A stretch of 64,000 bases of DNA from Heliorestis acidaminivorans (GTDB lineage: Bacteria; Bacillota; Desulfitobacteriia; Heliobacteriales; Heliobacteriaceae), in assembly GCF_008933955.1 (NCBI RefSeq), contig NZ_WBXO01000003.1, positions 1 to 64,000 of the forward strand, given 5' to 3'. Under the pieces are notes generated by a model that saw only the letters and a program-made list of their open reading frames with translations, made no database searches and was not told where the DNA came from. How positions within the stretch are numbered: the stretch's first letter is position 1; each line of letters opens with the position of its first letter. The translations under genes were made by a program, and so were the position numbers. Shown here piece by piece: positions 9,870-19,697 of the stretch.

Positions 9870-10304
9870 CTACATCAAGGGGCGCGAGGGCTCAGAAATA
9901 TCCGAAAGGGCATCTCCTGCTTCATCATCGTAGATATCCATCACAGCTAGATCGCCCAGTGCTAAAATACCAACCAATTTTCCTTGATCAGTGATGAGCA
10001 GACGACGAATCTGATTTTCAGCCATAATTTCAGCAGCTTCATGAATGTCTGTGTCAGGTGAAGCTGTGATTAACTCTTTTGTCATGACTGATTGAATTTT
10101 AGTTGTCTTTACATCTTGGCCTTTGGCCACTGCTCTAATGACAATATCTCGGTCCGTAATGATGCCCACACATTTGCCATTATCAACAATAGGCATGGCA
10201 CCAACATCAATAGAGCTCATAGTTTTGGCCGCGTCAACTAAAGTCTGATCAGAGCTCAAAGTTTTTACATCGCTGGTCATGATATCTCGTACAGGCTGGT
10301 TCAT
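9870..10304 (-). CDS. Tandem CBS-domain protein
   Basis: This 144-aa protein consists almost entirely of two CBS motifs (residues ~1-60 and ~65-130), a Bateman module. Such modules bind adenine nucleotides or similar ligands; this one has no catalytic partner domain. It resembles the general stress or hibernation CBS proteins that start with V-R-D-I-M. The ATG at 10304 follows GGAAGGAGG; an upstream in-frame extension to 10379 lacks a ribosome binding site. It lies 122 bp downstream of purD and could be the last gene of that transcript or have its own promoter. Confidence 0.85.
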   Translation of the reverse strand: MNQPVRDIMTSDVKTLSSDQTLVDAAKTMSSIDVGAMPIVDNGKCVGIITDRDIVIRAVAKGQDVKTTKIQSVMTKELITASPDTDIHEAAEIMAENQIRRLLITDQGKLVGILALGDLAVMDIYDDEAGDALSDISEPSRPLM

Positions 10305-10426
10305 AGACGAAACCTCCTTCCCTACTATCGTAAAATGAATCACACACACTATAGAATGCCTCTTCTTGATGTAATTCATCCCGATGAGAGAAGGAGGTTT
10401 TGGAAGTTTAAGGTTTGAGATTTAGT

Positions 10427-11746
10427 TTAAGATAAACGTTCTAAAGCTCTACGTCCAATATCTTTACGGTAATGTGCACCAGCAAATGTAGTTTTTTCTG
10501 CTTGACGGTAAACTAATTCAATAGCTTCTCGAATATCTTTCCCTTTAGCCGTTATACCTAAAACGCGACCACCACTTGTTACAACATCACCATTAGTTAG
10601 ATTTGTGCCGGCATGGAATATTTCCACCTTTTCCAGCACATCGTCAAGACCTTGAATAACTTGACCTTTTTCATAACTATCAGGGTAGCCTTTAGCTGAT
10701 AAGACAACGCAAACTGTTGCTTCTTCGCTCCACTTAATTTCTATTTGATCAAGCTTTTTCGTCAAAATAGCTTCAATGATATCGACTAGGTCTGTCTCTA
10801 AGCGCATAAGTACAGGCTGGGTCTCGGGATCACCAAAGCGTGCATTGTACTCTAGTACTTTAGGACCTTCAGAGGTAATCATTAATCCAGCATATAAGAC
10901 ACCACTGTAGGGACGACCTTCTGCTTTCATGGCCTCAATAGTGGGCTTTAAGATTTTTTCTAATACAATTGGTGCTAAGTCAGCTGTATAAACCGGTGCT
11001 GGGGAGTAAGCTCCCATACCACCTGTATTGGGGCCTTCGTCGTTGTCAAAAATGCGTTTATGATCTTGAGCAGATACCATTGGTACAATGACATCGCCAT
11101 CAGTAAAGGCTAGAATACTAACTTCTTCGCCTTCCATAAATTCTTCAATAACTACACGGCTTCCCGCATCACCAAAGCGATTACCTTCTAGCATTGAACG
11201 AACAGCATCTTTGGCTTCCTCAATAGAAGATGCTACAATAACGCCTTTACCAGCCGCTAAGCCGTCAGCTTTAACTACACAAGGGCAGGTACTTTGAGTA
11301 GGTTGGCGTGATGCAAGATCATCGATAAAGGTAAGTGCCGGTTCCACTTCCGTAAATACGCCATATGCGGCTGTAGGAATATTGTATTTTTGCATCAAGT
11401 CTTTGGAGAAAGCCTTACTTCCTTCAATCTCTGCCGCCGCTTTTGTAGGACCAAAAATCATCAAGCCATGGTTAGTAAAAGTATCTACAATTGCTTTGGC
11501 CAAAGGTGCTTCAGGACCTACTACGGTAAGATCTATTTTGTTTTCCCAAGCAAAAGTTAATAAAGCCGTTACATCGTCTGCCGGAATGTCGAGACATTGT
11601 GCCATTTGAGCAATTCCTGCGTTTCCAGGCGCACAATAAATTTCATCAACGCGAGGACTTTGTTTTATCTTCCAGACAAGAGCGTGTTCACGACCGCCGC
11701 CACCTACAACTAGTACTTTTAAGCCTTTTGCTTTCAATGTATTCAC
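10427..11746 (-). CDS. purD: Phosphoribosylamine-glycine ligase (GAR synthetase)
   Basis: This enzyme joins phosphoribosylamine and glycine with ATP in step 2 of IMP synthesis. The 439-aa protein has the ATP-grasp fold: an N-terminal KVLVVGGGGREHALVWK, the GPNTGGMGAYSP signature and ARFGDPETQ near the metal site. I chose the GTG at 11746 because AAGGAGAG lies 8 bp upstream; the 18-codon extension to 11800 has no such site. It is the last pur gene of the minus-strand operon. A perfect 13-bp hairpin separates it from purH. Confidence 0.96.
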   Translation of the reverse strand: MNTLKAKGLKVLVVGGGGREHALVWKIKQSPRVDEIYCAPGNAGIAQMAQCLDIPADDVTALLTFAWENKIDLTVVGPEAPLAKAIVDTFTNHGLMIFGPTKAAAEIEGSKAFSKDLMQKYNIPTAAYGVFTEVEPALTFIDDLASRQPTQSTCPCVVKADGLAAGKGVIVASSIEEAKDAVRSMLEGNRFGDAGSRVVIEEFMEGEEVSILAFTDGDVIVPMVSAQDHKRIFDNDEGPNTGGMGAYSPAPVYTADLAPIVLEKILKPTIEAMKAEGRPYSGVLYAGLMITSEGPKVLEYNARFGDPETQPVLMRLETDLVDIIEAILTKKLDQIEIKWSEEATVCVVLSAKGYPDSYEKGQVIQGLDDVLEKVEIFHAGTNLTNGDVVTSGGRVLGITAKGKDIREAIELVYRQAEKTTFAGAHYRKDIGRRALERLS

Positions 11747-11798
11747 TAAAGTAACTCTCCTTCCCAAGGATCGAAATCTACCAAAAATTCTATATGCC

Positions 11799-11832
11799 AA
11801 TCTGGCCTGAGAAAATATCCTCAGGCCAGATT
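11799..11832 (-). other. Intercistronic hairpin between purH and purD
   Basis: A perfect 13-bp inverted repeat (11799-11811 with 11820-11832) has an 8-nt loop and no T-run after it on the minus strand. It could be a processing or stability element, or a weak attenuator, inside the operon messenger. Confidence 0.55.
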
Positions 11833-11853
11833 GAGCGCTTTATTAAATATTTA

Positions 11854-13467
11854 TTAATGCTTGAAATGTCTCATGGCTGTAAAGACCATAGTCAAGCCAA
11901 GACGGTTGCAAGCCTCAATAGACTCTTCGTCACGAACAGATCCACCCGGCTGAATGATAGCGGCGATTCCATACTTAGCCGCCATTTCTACAGTATCTTT
12001 GAAGGGGAAGAAAGCGTCAGAAGCTAGAACAGCACCTTTTGAAAGCCAGCTATCAAGATCAGGGCTTGCTTCTTTTTCTGTACCGATAGCCGTTCCCCGA
12101 GCTTGTTCAAGAGCAATATGGGCAGAACCAACGCGGTTCATCTGTCCTGCACCTACGCCAATAGCTACACCATCTTTAGCAACTACGATGGCGTTAGACT
12201 TGACGTGTTTTACTACTTTCCAAGCAAAAAGCAGATCACGGAGTTCCTCTTCTGAAGGAGTTCGCTCTGTTACTACTTTTAAGTCTTCTGCTTTGATCTG
12301 GCCATAATCGCCATCTTGTAACAGGAAGCCACCACGAATCTTTTTCAGATCGTAGGAAGGAGCCGCTCCTTCAAGTGAACCTACTTCCATGATGCGCAGA
12401 TTCTTTTTCGTTTTCAATACTTCTAGTGCTTCTGCTTCATAAGAAGGTGCAATAACTGCTTCCATGAAAGTTTTGACAAGTTCTTGTGCTGTGGCAACAT
12501 CAACTGGACGGTTGCAAGCTGTAATACCACCAAAAGCTGATACTGGGTCTGCGTCAAAAGCTTTGATATAAGCTTCTTCTAAAGTTCCAGCAATAGCTGT
12601 CCCGCAGGGGTTGTTATGTTTAATGATCGTTACTGCAGGATCATCAAATTCACGGACAAGCTCTAAAGCGGCATTTAAGTCAAGCAGGTTATTAAAAGAT
12701 AATTCTTTTCCCCACAGTTGCTTAGCTGTTCCAGCACCAGCTCCTTGATAAGCAACTTCTTTATAAAAAGCCGCTTTCTGGTGAGGATTTTCTCCGTAGC
12801 GTAGATCTTGGACTTTTTCTACTGTGCCTTCGGCAAAAATAGCTAGTCCACAATCTTCACACTCTGCTTCCTTATCCTTGAGGCCTTCGCATTGCCCTTT
12901 TAAGTAAGCGGCAATGGCACTGTCGTACTCGGCTGTATGGGCGAAAGCTTCTAAAGCTAGCTGGCGGCGTGTCTCTGCAGAGACGACACCTTTTTCTTTC
13001 AGTTCCGCTACAATGCCGTCATATCGATCTGGGTTTACAACGATCGTTACAGAAGCATGGTTCTTTGCAGAAGCACGCACCATAGCAGGTCCACCAATAT
13101 CGATGTTTTCGATGGCTTCTTCAAAAGTAACGCCTGCTTTGGCAATTGTTTCACGGAATGGATAGAGGTTAACAGCTACTACGTCGATAGGGGTAATGTC
13201 ATTATCTTTTAATTGCTCTAGATGGTCAGGCGTACGACGAGCTAAAATGCCGCCATGTACTTTGGGATGTAAAGTTTTTACACGTCCATCAAGAATTTCA
13301 GGGAAGCCTGTAATTTCTGTAACGTATTTAACTTCTACACCTGCAGATTTGATCGTTTTAAAAGTGCCTCCTGTAGAGACTACTTCAAAGCCTAATTCCA
13401 CCAAAGCTTGGGCAAATTCAACTACACCTTTTTTGTCTGAAACACTGATTAAAGCACGACGCTTCAC
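11854..13467 (-). CDS. purH: Bifunctional AICAR transformylase / IMP cyclohydrolase
   Basis: This enzyme catalyses the last two steps of IMP synthesis: 10-formyl-THF-dependent formylation of AICAR and then ring closure. The 537-aa protein has an N-terminal MGS-like cyclohydrolase domain (residues ~1-145, starting [11 protein letters not shown]) and a transformylase domain with [10 protein letters not shown] (Lys-His catalytic region) and [10 protein letters not shown]. Its length is slightly above the usual ~515 aa. The GTG start follows GAGGAGG. It lies between purN and purD in the operon. Confidence 0.97.
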   Translation of the reverse strand: MKRRALISVSDKKGVVEFAQALVELGFEVVSTGGTFKTIKSAGVEVKYVTEITGFPEILDGRVKTLHPKVHGGILARRTPDHLEQLKDNDITPIDVVAVNLYPFRETIAKAGVTFEEAIENIDIGGPAMVRASAKNHASVTIVVNPDRYDGIVAELKEKGVVSAETRRQLALEAFAHTAEYDSAIAAYLKGQCEGLKDKEAECEDCGLAIFAEGTVEKVQDLRYGENPHQKAAFYKEVAYQGAGAGTAKQLWGKELSFNNLLDLNAALELVREFDDPAVTIIKHNNPCGTAIAGTLEEAYIKAFDADPVSAFGGITACNRPVDVATAQELVKTFMEAVIAPSYEAEALEVLKTKKNLRIMEVGSLEGAAPSYDLKKIRGGFLLQDGDYGQIKAEDLKVVTERTPSEEELRDLLFAWKVVKHVKSNAIVVAKDGVAIGVGAGQMNRVGSAHIALEQARGTAIGTEKEASPDLDSWLSKGAVLASDAFFPFKDTVEMAAKYGIAAIIQPGGSVRDEESIEACNRLGLTMVFTAMRHFKH

Positions 13468-13536
13468 AGCGGATACCTCCTCAGTTTGATAACCTTAATT
13501 TGACAAACAGCTCTAGATGCTCTTGAAGAGCATTTA

Positions 13537-14142
13537 TTAAAGTATTTGCACTTTGCGTCCTTCTACACGCAATCTTCCCTGAGCTAACAGTTGTAAAGCT
13601 TCCGGAAGGATACGATGCTCTTCTTGTAAGATGCGAGCCGCCAAGGTTTCTTCTGTATCGTCCTTTTCCACAGGCACAACAGCTTGTACAATAATTGGTC
13701 CTGTATCCATCCCTTCGTCAACGAAGTGAACGGTACAACCACTGTATCGAACACCGTATTCAAGTGCCTGTTTCTGGCTATGAAGACCTGGAAAAGCTGG
13801 TAAAAGGGCGGGGTGTATGTTAATAACCCTTTCTGGAAAAGACTCCAGAAAAGGTCTGGAGATGATGCGCATATAGCCAGCCAATACAATTGCTGTGGCG
13901 CCTCTCTCTTTAAATAGCTCTGCTATGGCTAGATCATAACTTTTTCTGTCATTAAAATCTTTGGGATTTAAATGGACGGCAGGTACACCTTGGGCTGCTG
14001 CTCTATCTAAAGCCATCGCATTTTGTTTATCAGAGATAACTAATACGATTTCTGCGTCTAGTGTTCCTGCAGAAATTGCATCAAGTAGAGATTGTAGATT
14101 TGAACCTCGACCTGAAGCAAGCACTCCGATTTTCAAAGCCAT
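13537..14142 (-). CDS. purN: GAR transformylase, folate-dependent
   Basis: This enzyme transfers formyl from 10-formyl-THF to GAR in step 3 of IMP synthesis. The 201-aa protein shows GRGSNLQSLLDAI near the N-terminus, the catalytic INIHPALLPAFPG loop (Asn and His), and the DEGMDTGPII stretch with the catalytic Asp. The ATG follows AAGGAGGTGA. It is 27 bp from purM. A small hairpin (13516-13531) lies between it and purH. Confidence 0.97.
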   Translation of the reverse strand: MALKIGVLASGRGSNLQSLLDAISAGTLDAEIVLVISDKQNAMALDRAAAQGVPAVHLNPKDFNDRKSYDLAIAELFKERGATAIVLAGYMRIISRPFLESFPERVINIHPALLPAFPGLHSQKQALEYGVRYSGCTVHFVDEGMDTGPIIVQAVVPVEKDDTEETLAARILQEEHRILPEALQLLAQGRLRVEGRKVQIL

Positions 14143-14169
14143 CTTGTCACCTCCTTGTTGCAGGCAACA

Positions 14170-15267
14170 TTACGCCCAGGGAAGTTCACCACGATAACAA
14201 ACTTCAGGCGTCTTATCTCCATCTTCTGGTATAGACTCTATGACACCGATAGTGTAAAACTTTTCGTTTAAGTCTGACAAAATGGCGCTTACTTTGCCCA
14301 CTTCTTCTGGTGATACTACGATTACATAGCCAATACCACAGTTAAAGGTTCTCAGCATTTCTGCTTCAGCTACATTACCTAAAGATTTAATCACCGAGAA
14401 GATAGGTGGTACATCCCAACGACCAAGTTCTACAGAAGCTCGCATTCCTTCTGGCAAGATTCGTGGTAGATTCTCAGTAATACCGCCACCAGTAATATGG
14501 GCCATTCCTTTAACATTAGCACCAGTAAGGAGAGCCTTAACTACGTTGGCGTAGATACGTGTCGGTACTAGCAACTCTTCTCCTACCGTTTTACCTAGTT
14601 GCGGTAACTCAGTATGAATATTGTGCCCAGCATGTTCGAAGAAGACTTTACGTGCTAATGAATAGCCATTACTGTGAATGCCTGAAGAAGGTAAGGCGAT
14701 AAGTAAGTCTCCAGGCGCAATGGTTGAGCCATCAACAATCTTCGCTCGATCAGCTACACCAACAGTAAAGCCAGCAATGTCATAATCTTCATCGGCATAA
14801 AAGCCGGGCATTTCTGCTGTTTCTCCTCCGATGAGAGCACAGCCTGCTTGACGACAACCCTCAGCTACGCCTCCAACAATAGAGGCTACTTTTTCTGGAT
14901 CTAATTTGCCTACAGCAAGATAGTCTAGAAAGAAGAGGGGTTCTGCACCTTGAACAAGGATATCATTAACACACATAGCTACACAATCAATTCCAATCGT
15001 GTCATGACGATCCATCATCATAGCTACTCTTAACTTTGTGCCCACACCATCAGTGCCTGATACAAGAACTGGTTCTGCATATTTTTTGATATCTAAAGCA
15101 AAGAGACCACCAAAGCCACCAATGTCTGTTAATACTTCACGACGAAAAGTGCTTTTTACAGCGCTTTTCATTAAATCGACGGCTCGGTTGCCAGCAGTAA
15201 TATCGACACCAGCCTGGGCATAGGTAAGACTTTCTTGGCTTGCATCTTTTTGATTATTTTTAGACAC
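14170..15267 (-). CDS. purM: AIR synthetase (FGAM cyclo-ligase)
   Basis: This enzyme closes the imidazole ring of FGAM with ATP to give AIR. The 365-aa protein has the family start [14 protein letters not shown], the [10 protein letters not shown] nucleotide-binding segment and [11 protein letters not shown]. The GTG start follows GGGAGGTACG. It sits between purF and purN. Confidence 0.97.
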   Translation of the reverse strand: MSKNNQKDASQESLTYAQAGVDITAGNRAVDLMKSAVKSTFRREVLTDIGGFGGLFALDIKKYAEPVLVSGTDGVGTKLRVAMMMDRHDTIGIDCVAMCVNDILVQGAEPLFFLDYLAVGKLDPEKVASIVGGVAEGCRQAGCALIGGETAEMPGFYADEDYDIAGFTVGVADRAKIVDGSTIAPGDLLIALPSSGIHSNGYSLARKVFFEHAGHNIHTELPQLGKTVGEELLVPTRIYANVVKALLTGANVKGMAHITGGGITENLPRILPEGMRASVELGRWDVPPIFSVIKSLGNVAEAEMLRTFNCGIGYVIVVSPEEVGKVSAILSDLNEKFYTIGVIESIPEDGDKTPEVCYRGELPWA

Positions 15268-15300
15268 GAACGTACCTCCCGCACTTTCTAATGCTATCTC

Positions 15301-16749
15301 TTAACAGCAGGAGGGATCCTGCATATCATGCTTATCAGAAACTTCAATAGGATAGTCACCAGTAAAACAGGCTGTGCAGAAATCTTTGCCAGTCATAGTA
15401 TCGCTTTGTTGACCCATAGCTTCTAAGATTCCTTCTTCAGTGAGATAATGCAGACTATCAGCACCGATTAATTCCCTAATCTCCTCAATAGTTTTGACAG
15501 CGGCAATCAGTTCTTTCCGAACAGCCGTATCAATTCCATAGTAGCAGGGATAAGTTATTGGTGGTGATGATACAAGCATGTGCACTTCTTTGGCACCAGC
15601 TTGACGCAACATTTGAACGATCTTACCGCTCGTTGTACCACGGACTATTGAGTCATCAATCATTATGACTCGCTTACCTTCGACAGCTTTTTTAATGGCA
15701 TTAAGTTTTAACCGGACAGCTTGGCTACGCATTTCCTGTGTCGGTTGTATGAAAGTGCGTCCTACATAACGGTTTTTCATTAAACCTTCTTCAAAAGGAA
15801 TGCCTGATTCTAGAGAGTAGCCAATAGCGGCGGCTGTTCCAGAGTCAGGAACACCAATAACAATATCAGCATCTATTTGTACTTCCCTCGCCAACTGACG
15901 ACCCATGGCACGGCGAGCTAAGTTTACCCAGATACCATCAATAACAGAATCTGGTCGCGCAAAGTAGATGTATTCAAAGATACAGGAAGCTTTGCGTAGA
16001 GGTGATAGGGTTTTCAAAGAGGTTAGACCTTTTTCATCAATAACGACAATTTCACCTGGTTCAATGTCTCTAATAAAGGTAGCACCCATTGTATCAAGAG
16101 CACAAGATTCTGAGGCCAGTACATAAGCACCGTCTAAGCGACCTAAGCATAAAGGACGAACCCCGTAAGGATCTCTCATGCCTAGAAGACGATTTTCTGT
16201 CATTACTAATACAGAGTAAGATCCTTTAATGTCAATCATGACTTTCATCAATGCTTCTTCCAAAGATGATTGACTGTAACGAGCTAGAAGGTTGACAATA
16301 ACTTCTGTATCTGTAGTTGTTTGAAAAACAGCGCCTGTTACAGCTAAGTCCTGACGAAGTTCACTGGCGTTAGTAAGATTGCCATTGTGGGCTACAGCCA
16401 ACATGCCTTTGGCATAGCGAAAAACTAGAGGTTGAGCATTGCTGACTAAGCTAGATCCTGTTGTAGAGTAGCGAACGTGACCTATCGTTACTTGGCTTTT
16501 TTCATTTTCTATTTCGGCAATTTTTTTCTCGCCAAACACTTCTGTTACTAGGCCCATTGCTTTATGAATAGAGATTTCTTGGCCATCACCTACAGCCATA
16601 CCAGCACTTTCTTGACCACGGTGTTGTAGGGCGTGCATTCCAAAATAGGCTAACCGGGCAACCTTTTTGCCCGGTCCATAAATTCCGATCACCCCGCACT
16701 CCTCCTCCATTTTGTCCCAGGGGAGATCATGAATTCCTTCAATAGACAT
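15301..16749 (-). CDS. purF: Amidophosphoribosyltransferase with Fe-S ligands
   Basis: This enzyme makes phosphoribosylamine from PRPP and glutamine, the committed step of purine synthesis. The 482-aa protein begins with a 17-residue propeptide before Cys18 (EEECG), the N-terminal nucleophile of the glutaminase domain. The phosphoribosyltransferase half has VIMIDDSIVRGTTS, the PRPP loop. Cysteines in ASCIFEY, TYPCYYG and DFCTACFTG match the [4Fe-4S] ligands of the B. subtilis-type enzyme, which makes it oxygen-sensitive. The ATG follows AGGAGG. It directly follows purS, where purQ and purL would be expected. Confidence 0.97.
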   Translation of the reverse strand: MSIEGIHDLPWDKMEEECGVIGIYGPGKKVARLAYFGMHALQHRGQESAGMAVGDGQEISIHKAMGLVTEVFGEKKIAEIENEKSQVTIGHVRYSTTGSSLVSNAQPLVFRYAKGMLAVAHNGNLTNASELRQDLAVTGAVFQTTTDTEVIVNLLARYSQSSLEEALMKVMIDIKGSYSVLVMTENRLLGMRDPYGVRPLCLGRLDGAYVLASESCALDTMGATFIRDIEPGEIVVIDEKGLTSLKTLSPLRKASCIFEYIYFARPDSVIDGIWVNLARRAMGRQLAREVQIDADIVIGVPDSGTAAAIGYSLESGIPFEEGLMKNRYVGRTFIQPTQEMRSQAVRLKLNAIKKAVEGKRVIMIDDSIVRGTTSGKIVQMLRQAGAKEVHMLVSSPPITYPCYYGIDTAVRKELIAAVKTIEEIRELIGADSLHYLTEEGILEAMGQQSDTMTGKDFCTACFTGDYPIEVSDKHDMQDPSCC

Positions 16750-16773
16750 GATTTGGCCTCCTGCCAGATATTT

Positions 16774-17025
16774 TTATGATATTTCATCAAGCTGAATCTC
16801 ATATCGCTCTATCACTGGGTTTAACAAGTTATCTTCAATAAACTGACTTACTTGTCTTTGGGCTTCCAGCTTGTTTTTACTATCTATAACCATCTCTACA
16901 TAACGGCCTGTGCGCACTTCTTTGACATCATGCAAAGTTAGATGCTCACTAGACTGTAGTAAGGACTCTCCCTCTCGGTCCGGTATTATTTCTTTGAGCG
17001 TAATCACAATTCGGGCCTTATACAC
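16774..17025 (-). CDS. purS: FGAM synthase subunit PurS
   Basis: This is the small subunit of the three-part FGAR amidotransferase (PurL-PurQ-PurS), which passes ammonia from PurQ to PurL. The 83-aa protein has the family pattern A-R-I-V-I-T-L-K near the start and IPDREGE, the segment equivalent to the L-D-P-x-G region. Its presence implies a small-type PurL and a separate PurQ, but neither gene is in this window. The GTG start follows GGGAGG. It is 16 bp from purC and 24 bp from purF. Confidence 0.93.
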   Translation of the reverse strand: MYKARIVITLKEIIPDREGESLLQSSEHLTLHDVKEVRTGRYVEMVIDSKNKLEAQRQVSQFIEDNLLNPVIERYEIQLDEIS

Positions 17026-17041
17026 GAAGGTAAGGGCCTCC

Positions 17042-17767
17042 CTATTTTACTAGTTTGCTTTCTAGACGACGCAAAATCTCTCGATAAGCTTCTTCCAGAC
17101 CGCCTAAGTCACGACGAAAACGATCTTTGTCCATTTTTTCTTTCGTATCTTGATCCCAGAAACGACAATTGTCTGGAGATATTTCATCACCCAGAATAAC
17201 TTGCCCCTTATGAAGACCAAACTCAAGTTTAAAGTCCACGAGATCTACATTAATTTGAGTCATTAATTCCGTTAAAATGCTGTTGATGCTTATGGCTAGC
17301 TCCTTAACCTTATCCATCTGTTCCTGTGTCGCTAGATTCATGGCATCAATATGATACTCGTTAATCATGGGATCGCCAAGAGCATCATCTTTGTAATAGA
17401 ACTCTATTACAGGCTTCGATAGTACAGTCCCTTCCGGTTGTCCAATTCGCTTGGCTAAGGAGCCAGCGACGATATTTCGAGTAACCACTTCTACTGGAAT
17501 AATTGTCAGCGAACGGACTAGCATCTCTCGATCATTAAGCAATTCTACAAAGTGCGTCGGAATGCCCTGTTGGGACAGATATTGAAAGAAAAGAGCTGAG
17601 ATTCTGTTGTTGAGAGTGCCTTTGTTAGCAATCTCTTCTTTTTTCACGCCATTAAAGGCTGTAGCTGAATCTTTGTACTCTACCCAGACAATATCATGAT
17701 CCGTTGTTTTGTAGATCTTTTTGGCTTTGCCTTCATAGAGTTGTTCTAACTTTTCCACTTGAGCCAT
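17042..17767 (-). CDS. purC: SAICAR synthetase
   Basis: This enzyme ligates aspartate to CAIR with ATP. The 241-aa length is typical of the bacterial enzyme. Signature segments are [10 protein letters not shown] near the N-terminus, [16 protein letters not shown], and LVDFKLEFG with the D-x-K-x-E-F metal/ATP region. The ATG follows AAAGGTGGG. It lies between purB and purS. Confidence 0.97.
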   Translation of the reverse strand: MAQVEKLEQLYEGKAKKIYKTTDHDIVWVEYKDSATAFNGVKKEEIANKGTLNNRISALFFQYLSQQGIPTHFVELLNDREMLVRSLTIIPVEVVTRNIVAGSLAKRIGQPEGTVLSKPVIEFYYKDDALGDPMINEYHIDAMNLATQEQMDKVKELAISINSILTELMTQINVDLVDFKLEFGLHKGQVILGDEISPDNCRFWDQDTKEKMDKDRFRRDLGGLEEAYREILRRLESKLVK

Positions 17768-17808
17768 GGCAAATTGGGCCCACCTTTCTACTTAGGAGAC
17801 AAAAGTGA

Positions 17809-19104
17809 CTAGGCTAGGCCTACCCGTTTGAAAAGAGTGTCTACATGCTTCGTATGATAGTCGTAGTCAAAGAGGCCTTCTACTTCTTCAGTTGTCATTT
17901 TGTCCATGATCTCTTCATCTTGCAACACTAACTCTTTAAAAGGTTTTTTGACTTCCCAGGCTTTCAGAGCGTTGCGCTGTACCCAGTGGTAAGCTGTCTC
18001 GCGTAATACGCCTTTATCAACTAGGGCAAGCATAACCCGTTGGCTATTTACCAGACCAAGGGTTTTCTCTACGTTCTTCATCATGTTTTCAGGGAAAACT
18101 TTCAGGTTATCCACGACATCAATCATCTTAGCTAACATGTAATCTAGTAAGATAGTGGAGTCGGGAATGATAACACGCTCTACAGAAGAATGGGTAATAT
18201 CACGTTCATGCCAGAGTGCTACGTTTTCTAAAGCGGCAATAGCATTGCCACGTAAGACCCGAGAAAGGCCGGAGATACGCTCTGATGTGATTGGATTTTT
18301 CTTATGAGGCATTGCAGAAGATCCTTTTTGACCTTTGCTAAAAGATTCTTCTACTTCGTGAATGTCTGTTCTTTGCAAGTTTCTAAACTCTGTAGCAAAT
18401 TTGTCCAAAGTGCTAGCGACAACAGCTAAAGTAGACATATATTCGGCATGACGATCCCGCTGAATGACCTGTGTAGAAATCGGTGCGGGCTTCAATCCTA
18501 AGCGGTTACATACGAATTCCTCTACTGATGGATCGATCTGAGCAAAAGTTCCTACAGCACCAGAGATAGCTCCAACGCGAATTGTTTCAATAGCATGGTT
18601 CATTCTAGTAATAGAACGTCCTACTTCATCGTACCAAAGAGCCATCTTAAGACCAAAAGTTACAGGCTCAGCATGAATGCCATGAGTTCTACCCACCATT
18701 ACGGTGTACTTGTGTTCAATGGCTTTTTCACCGATGACCTCACGAAGCTTTTTCAACTTCTCTACGATCAATTCGCCTGCTTCTTTCATTTGCATAGAAA
18801 GAGCTGTGTCCAAAACGTCAGAAGAAGTCATACCCATGTGAACATACTTAGACTCTTCACCAATATATTCTGCAACACAAGTTAAGAAAGCTAATACGTC
18901 GTGTTTCGTTACTTCCTCGATTTCCAAAATACGCTGTACATTAAAGCCCGCCTTGTCACGAATAGCTTCATAAGCTTCACGAGGAATCTTACCTTGTTCA
19001 GCTAAAGCTTCACAAGCGGCTACTTCAATATCTAGCCACTTTTGGAAACGATTCTGGTCCGCCCAGATAGCGCCCATCTCGGGCAGGGTGTAACGTTCAA
19101 TCAT
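17809..19104 (-). CDS. purB: Adenylosuccinate lyase
   Basis: This enzyme splits SAICAR to AICAR and adenylosuccinate to AMP, each with release of fumarate. The 431-aa protein is of the fumarase/aspartase superfamily, with the signature loop GSSAMPHKKNP (catalytic Ser in the mobile loop) and the TSSDVLDT and GRTHGIHAEP segments. The ATG follows AGGAGG. It is the first gene of the minus-strand purine operon and lies behind a riboswitch-terminator leader at 19235-19410. Confidence 0.97.
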   Translation of the reverse strand: MIERYTLPEMGAIWADQNRFQKWLDIEVAACEALAEQGKIPREAYEAIRDKAGFNVQRILEIEEVTKHDVLAFLTCVAEYIGEESKYVHMGMTSSDVLDTALSMQMKEAGELIVEKLKKLREVIGEKAIEHKYTVMVGRTHGIHAEPVTFGLKMALWYDEVGRSITRMNHAIETIRVGAISGAVGTFAQIDPSVEEFVCNRLGLKPAPISTQVIQRDRHAEYMSTLAVVASTLDKFATEFRNLQRTDIHEVEESFSKGQKGSSAMPHKKNPITSERISGLSRVLRGNAIAALENVALWHERDITHSSVERVIIPDSTILLDYMLAKMIDVVDNLKVFPENMMKNVEKTLGLVNSQRVMLALVDKGVLRETAYHWVQRNALKAWEVKKPFKELVLQDEEIMDKMTTEEVEGLFDYDYHTKHVDTLFKRVGLA

Positions 19105-19234
19105 TCAACCATGTCCTCCTTGCAAGTCCTTATGGCTTCGGGTTAAAAAGTTTGACAAAGTTTAGCGAATCCTGTCATCTATTTATATTGTCCTTCAGAA
19201 TTGAAATAAAGGCAAGAAATAAAGACTAGGATTC

Positions 19235-19300
19235 AAAAAAATCAAGCCCAAGCGGATAGATTCCCCCACTTAAAAGGTGGGAACCTATCCGCCTGGGCTT
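19235..19300 (-). terminator. Conditional terminator (attenuator) in the purB leader
   Basis: On the minus strand a long hairpin (19277-19300 with 19244-19269, few mismatches) is followed by a T-run at 19235-19243, about 130 bp before purB. Its first arm contains the AAGCCCAGG end of the ykkC-class aptamer, so aptamer folding and terminator folding should exclude each other. Confidence 0.85.
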
Positions 19301-19410
19301 TTCTCCCTTCGGTGTAAAAGATTGAGCCTCTTAGGGCAGAATCTTTTTGCAGCGCTCGGACCAGACCATAAATGCGGAACCCTGAGCTGCACTTCCACGC
19401 GAAAAACGCT
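19290..19410 (-). ncRNA. ykkC-class riboswitch, probably PRPP-sensing, upstream of purB
   Basis: The minus strand shows the conserved ykkC blocks in order: AGGGTTCCG (around 19375-19383), CTGGTCCGAG (around 19355-19364), a variable hairpin (19317-19347), and ACCGAAGGGAGAAAAGCCC (around 19295-19313). Members of this class sense guanidine, ppGpp, PRPP or nucleotide diphosphates. Placement before a purine biosynthesis operon points to the PRPP subtype, which turns expression on. The 3' block overlaps the terminator arm, as expected for an ON switch. I could not assign the specificity-determining base without an alignment, and I see no guanine aptamer in tandem. Confidence 0.85.
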
Positions 19411-19623
19411 TATATACTTGTATAGTGTCCTTACAGCGTCAGTTTACCACAGGAAAAGGTCTTAGGGAACCATGGATTTGCAGAAAATCACGATAATTGT
19501 TGGACTTGAGAACTCAAACTCAGCCGTCGACAGCTTGCTGTCAATAACAGCGTGGGACCAGTCCAGATCTAAGGGAGTTATATGCACTCTTCCTGTGTCT
19601 CTGTAGTTTTCCCATCATAATTA

Positions 19624-19652
19624 TTGCACAGGATATAAGTATCTGATAGAAT
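19624..19652 (+). promoter_or_regulatory. purK-purE promoter
   Basis: A TTGCAC -35 (19624-19629) and a TAGAAT -10 (19647-19652) have a 17-bp spacer, about 40 bp before the purK start. Confidence 0.6.
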
Positions 19653-19697
19653 TTGCCTAGTTATGTCAACTGATGGCGAAATGAGGAGGATCTTGTT

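Noticed and set aside
19290-19620. 6S RNA or SRP RNA in the purB-purK gap
   Set aside because: The conserved blocks fit ykkC far better, and no 6S bubble or SRP GGAAGGAAGCAGC-type core was seen.
19500-19620. Guanine riboswitch in tandem with the ykkC aptamer
   Set aside because: A TATAA-like start is present, but the TCTAC and core pairing of purine aptamers are missing.
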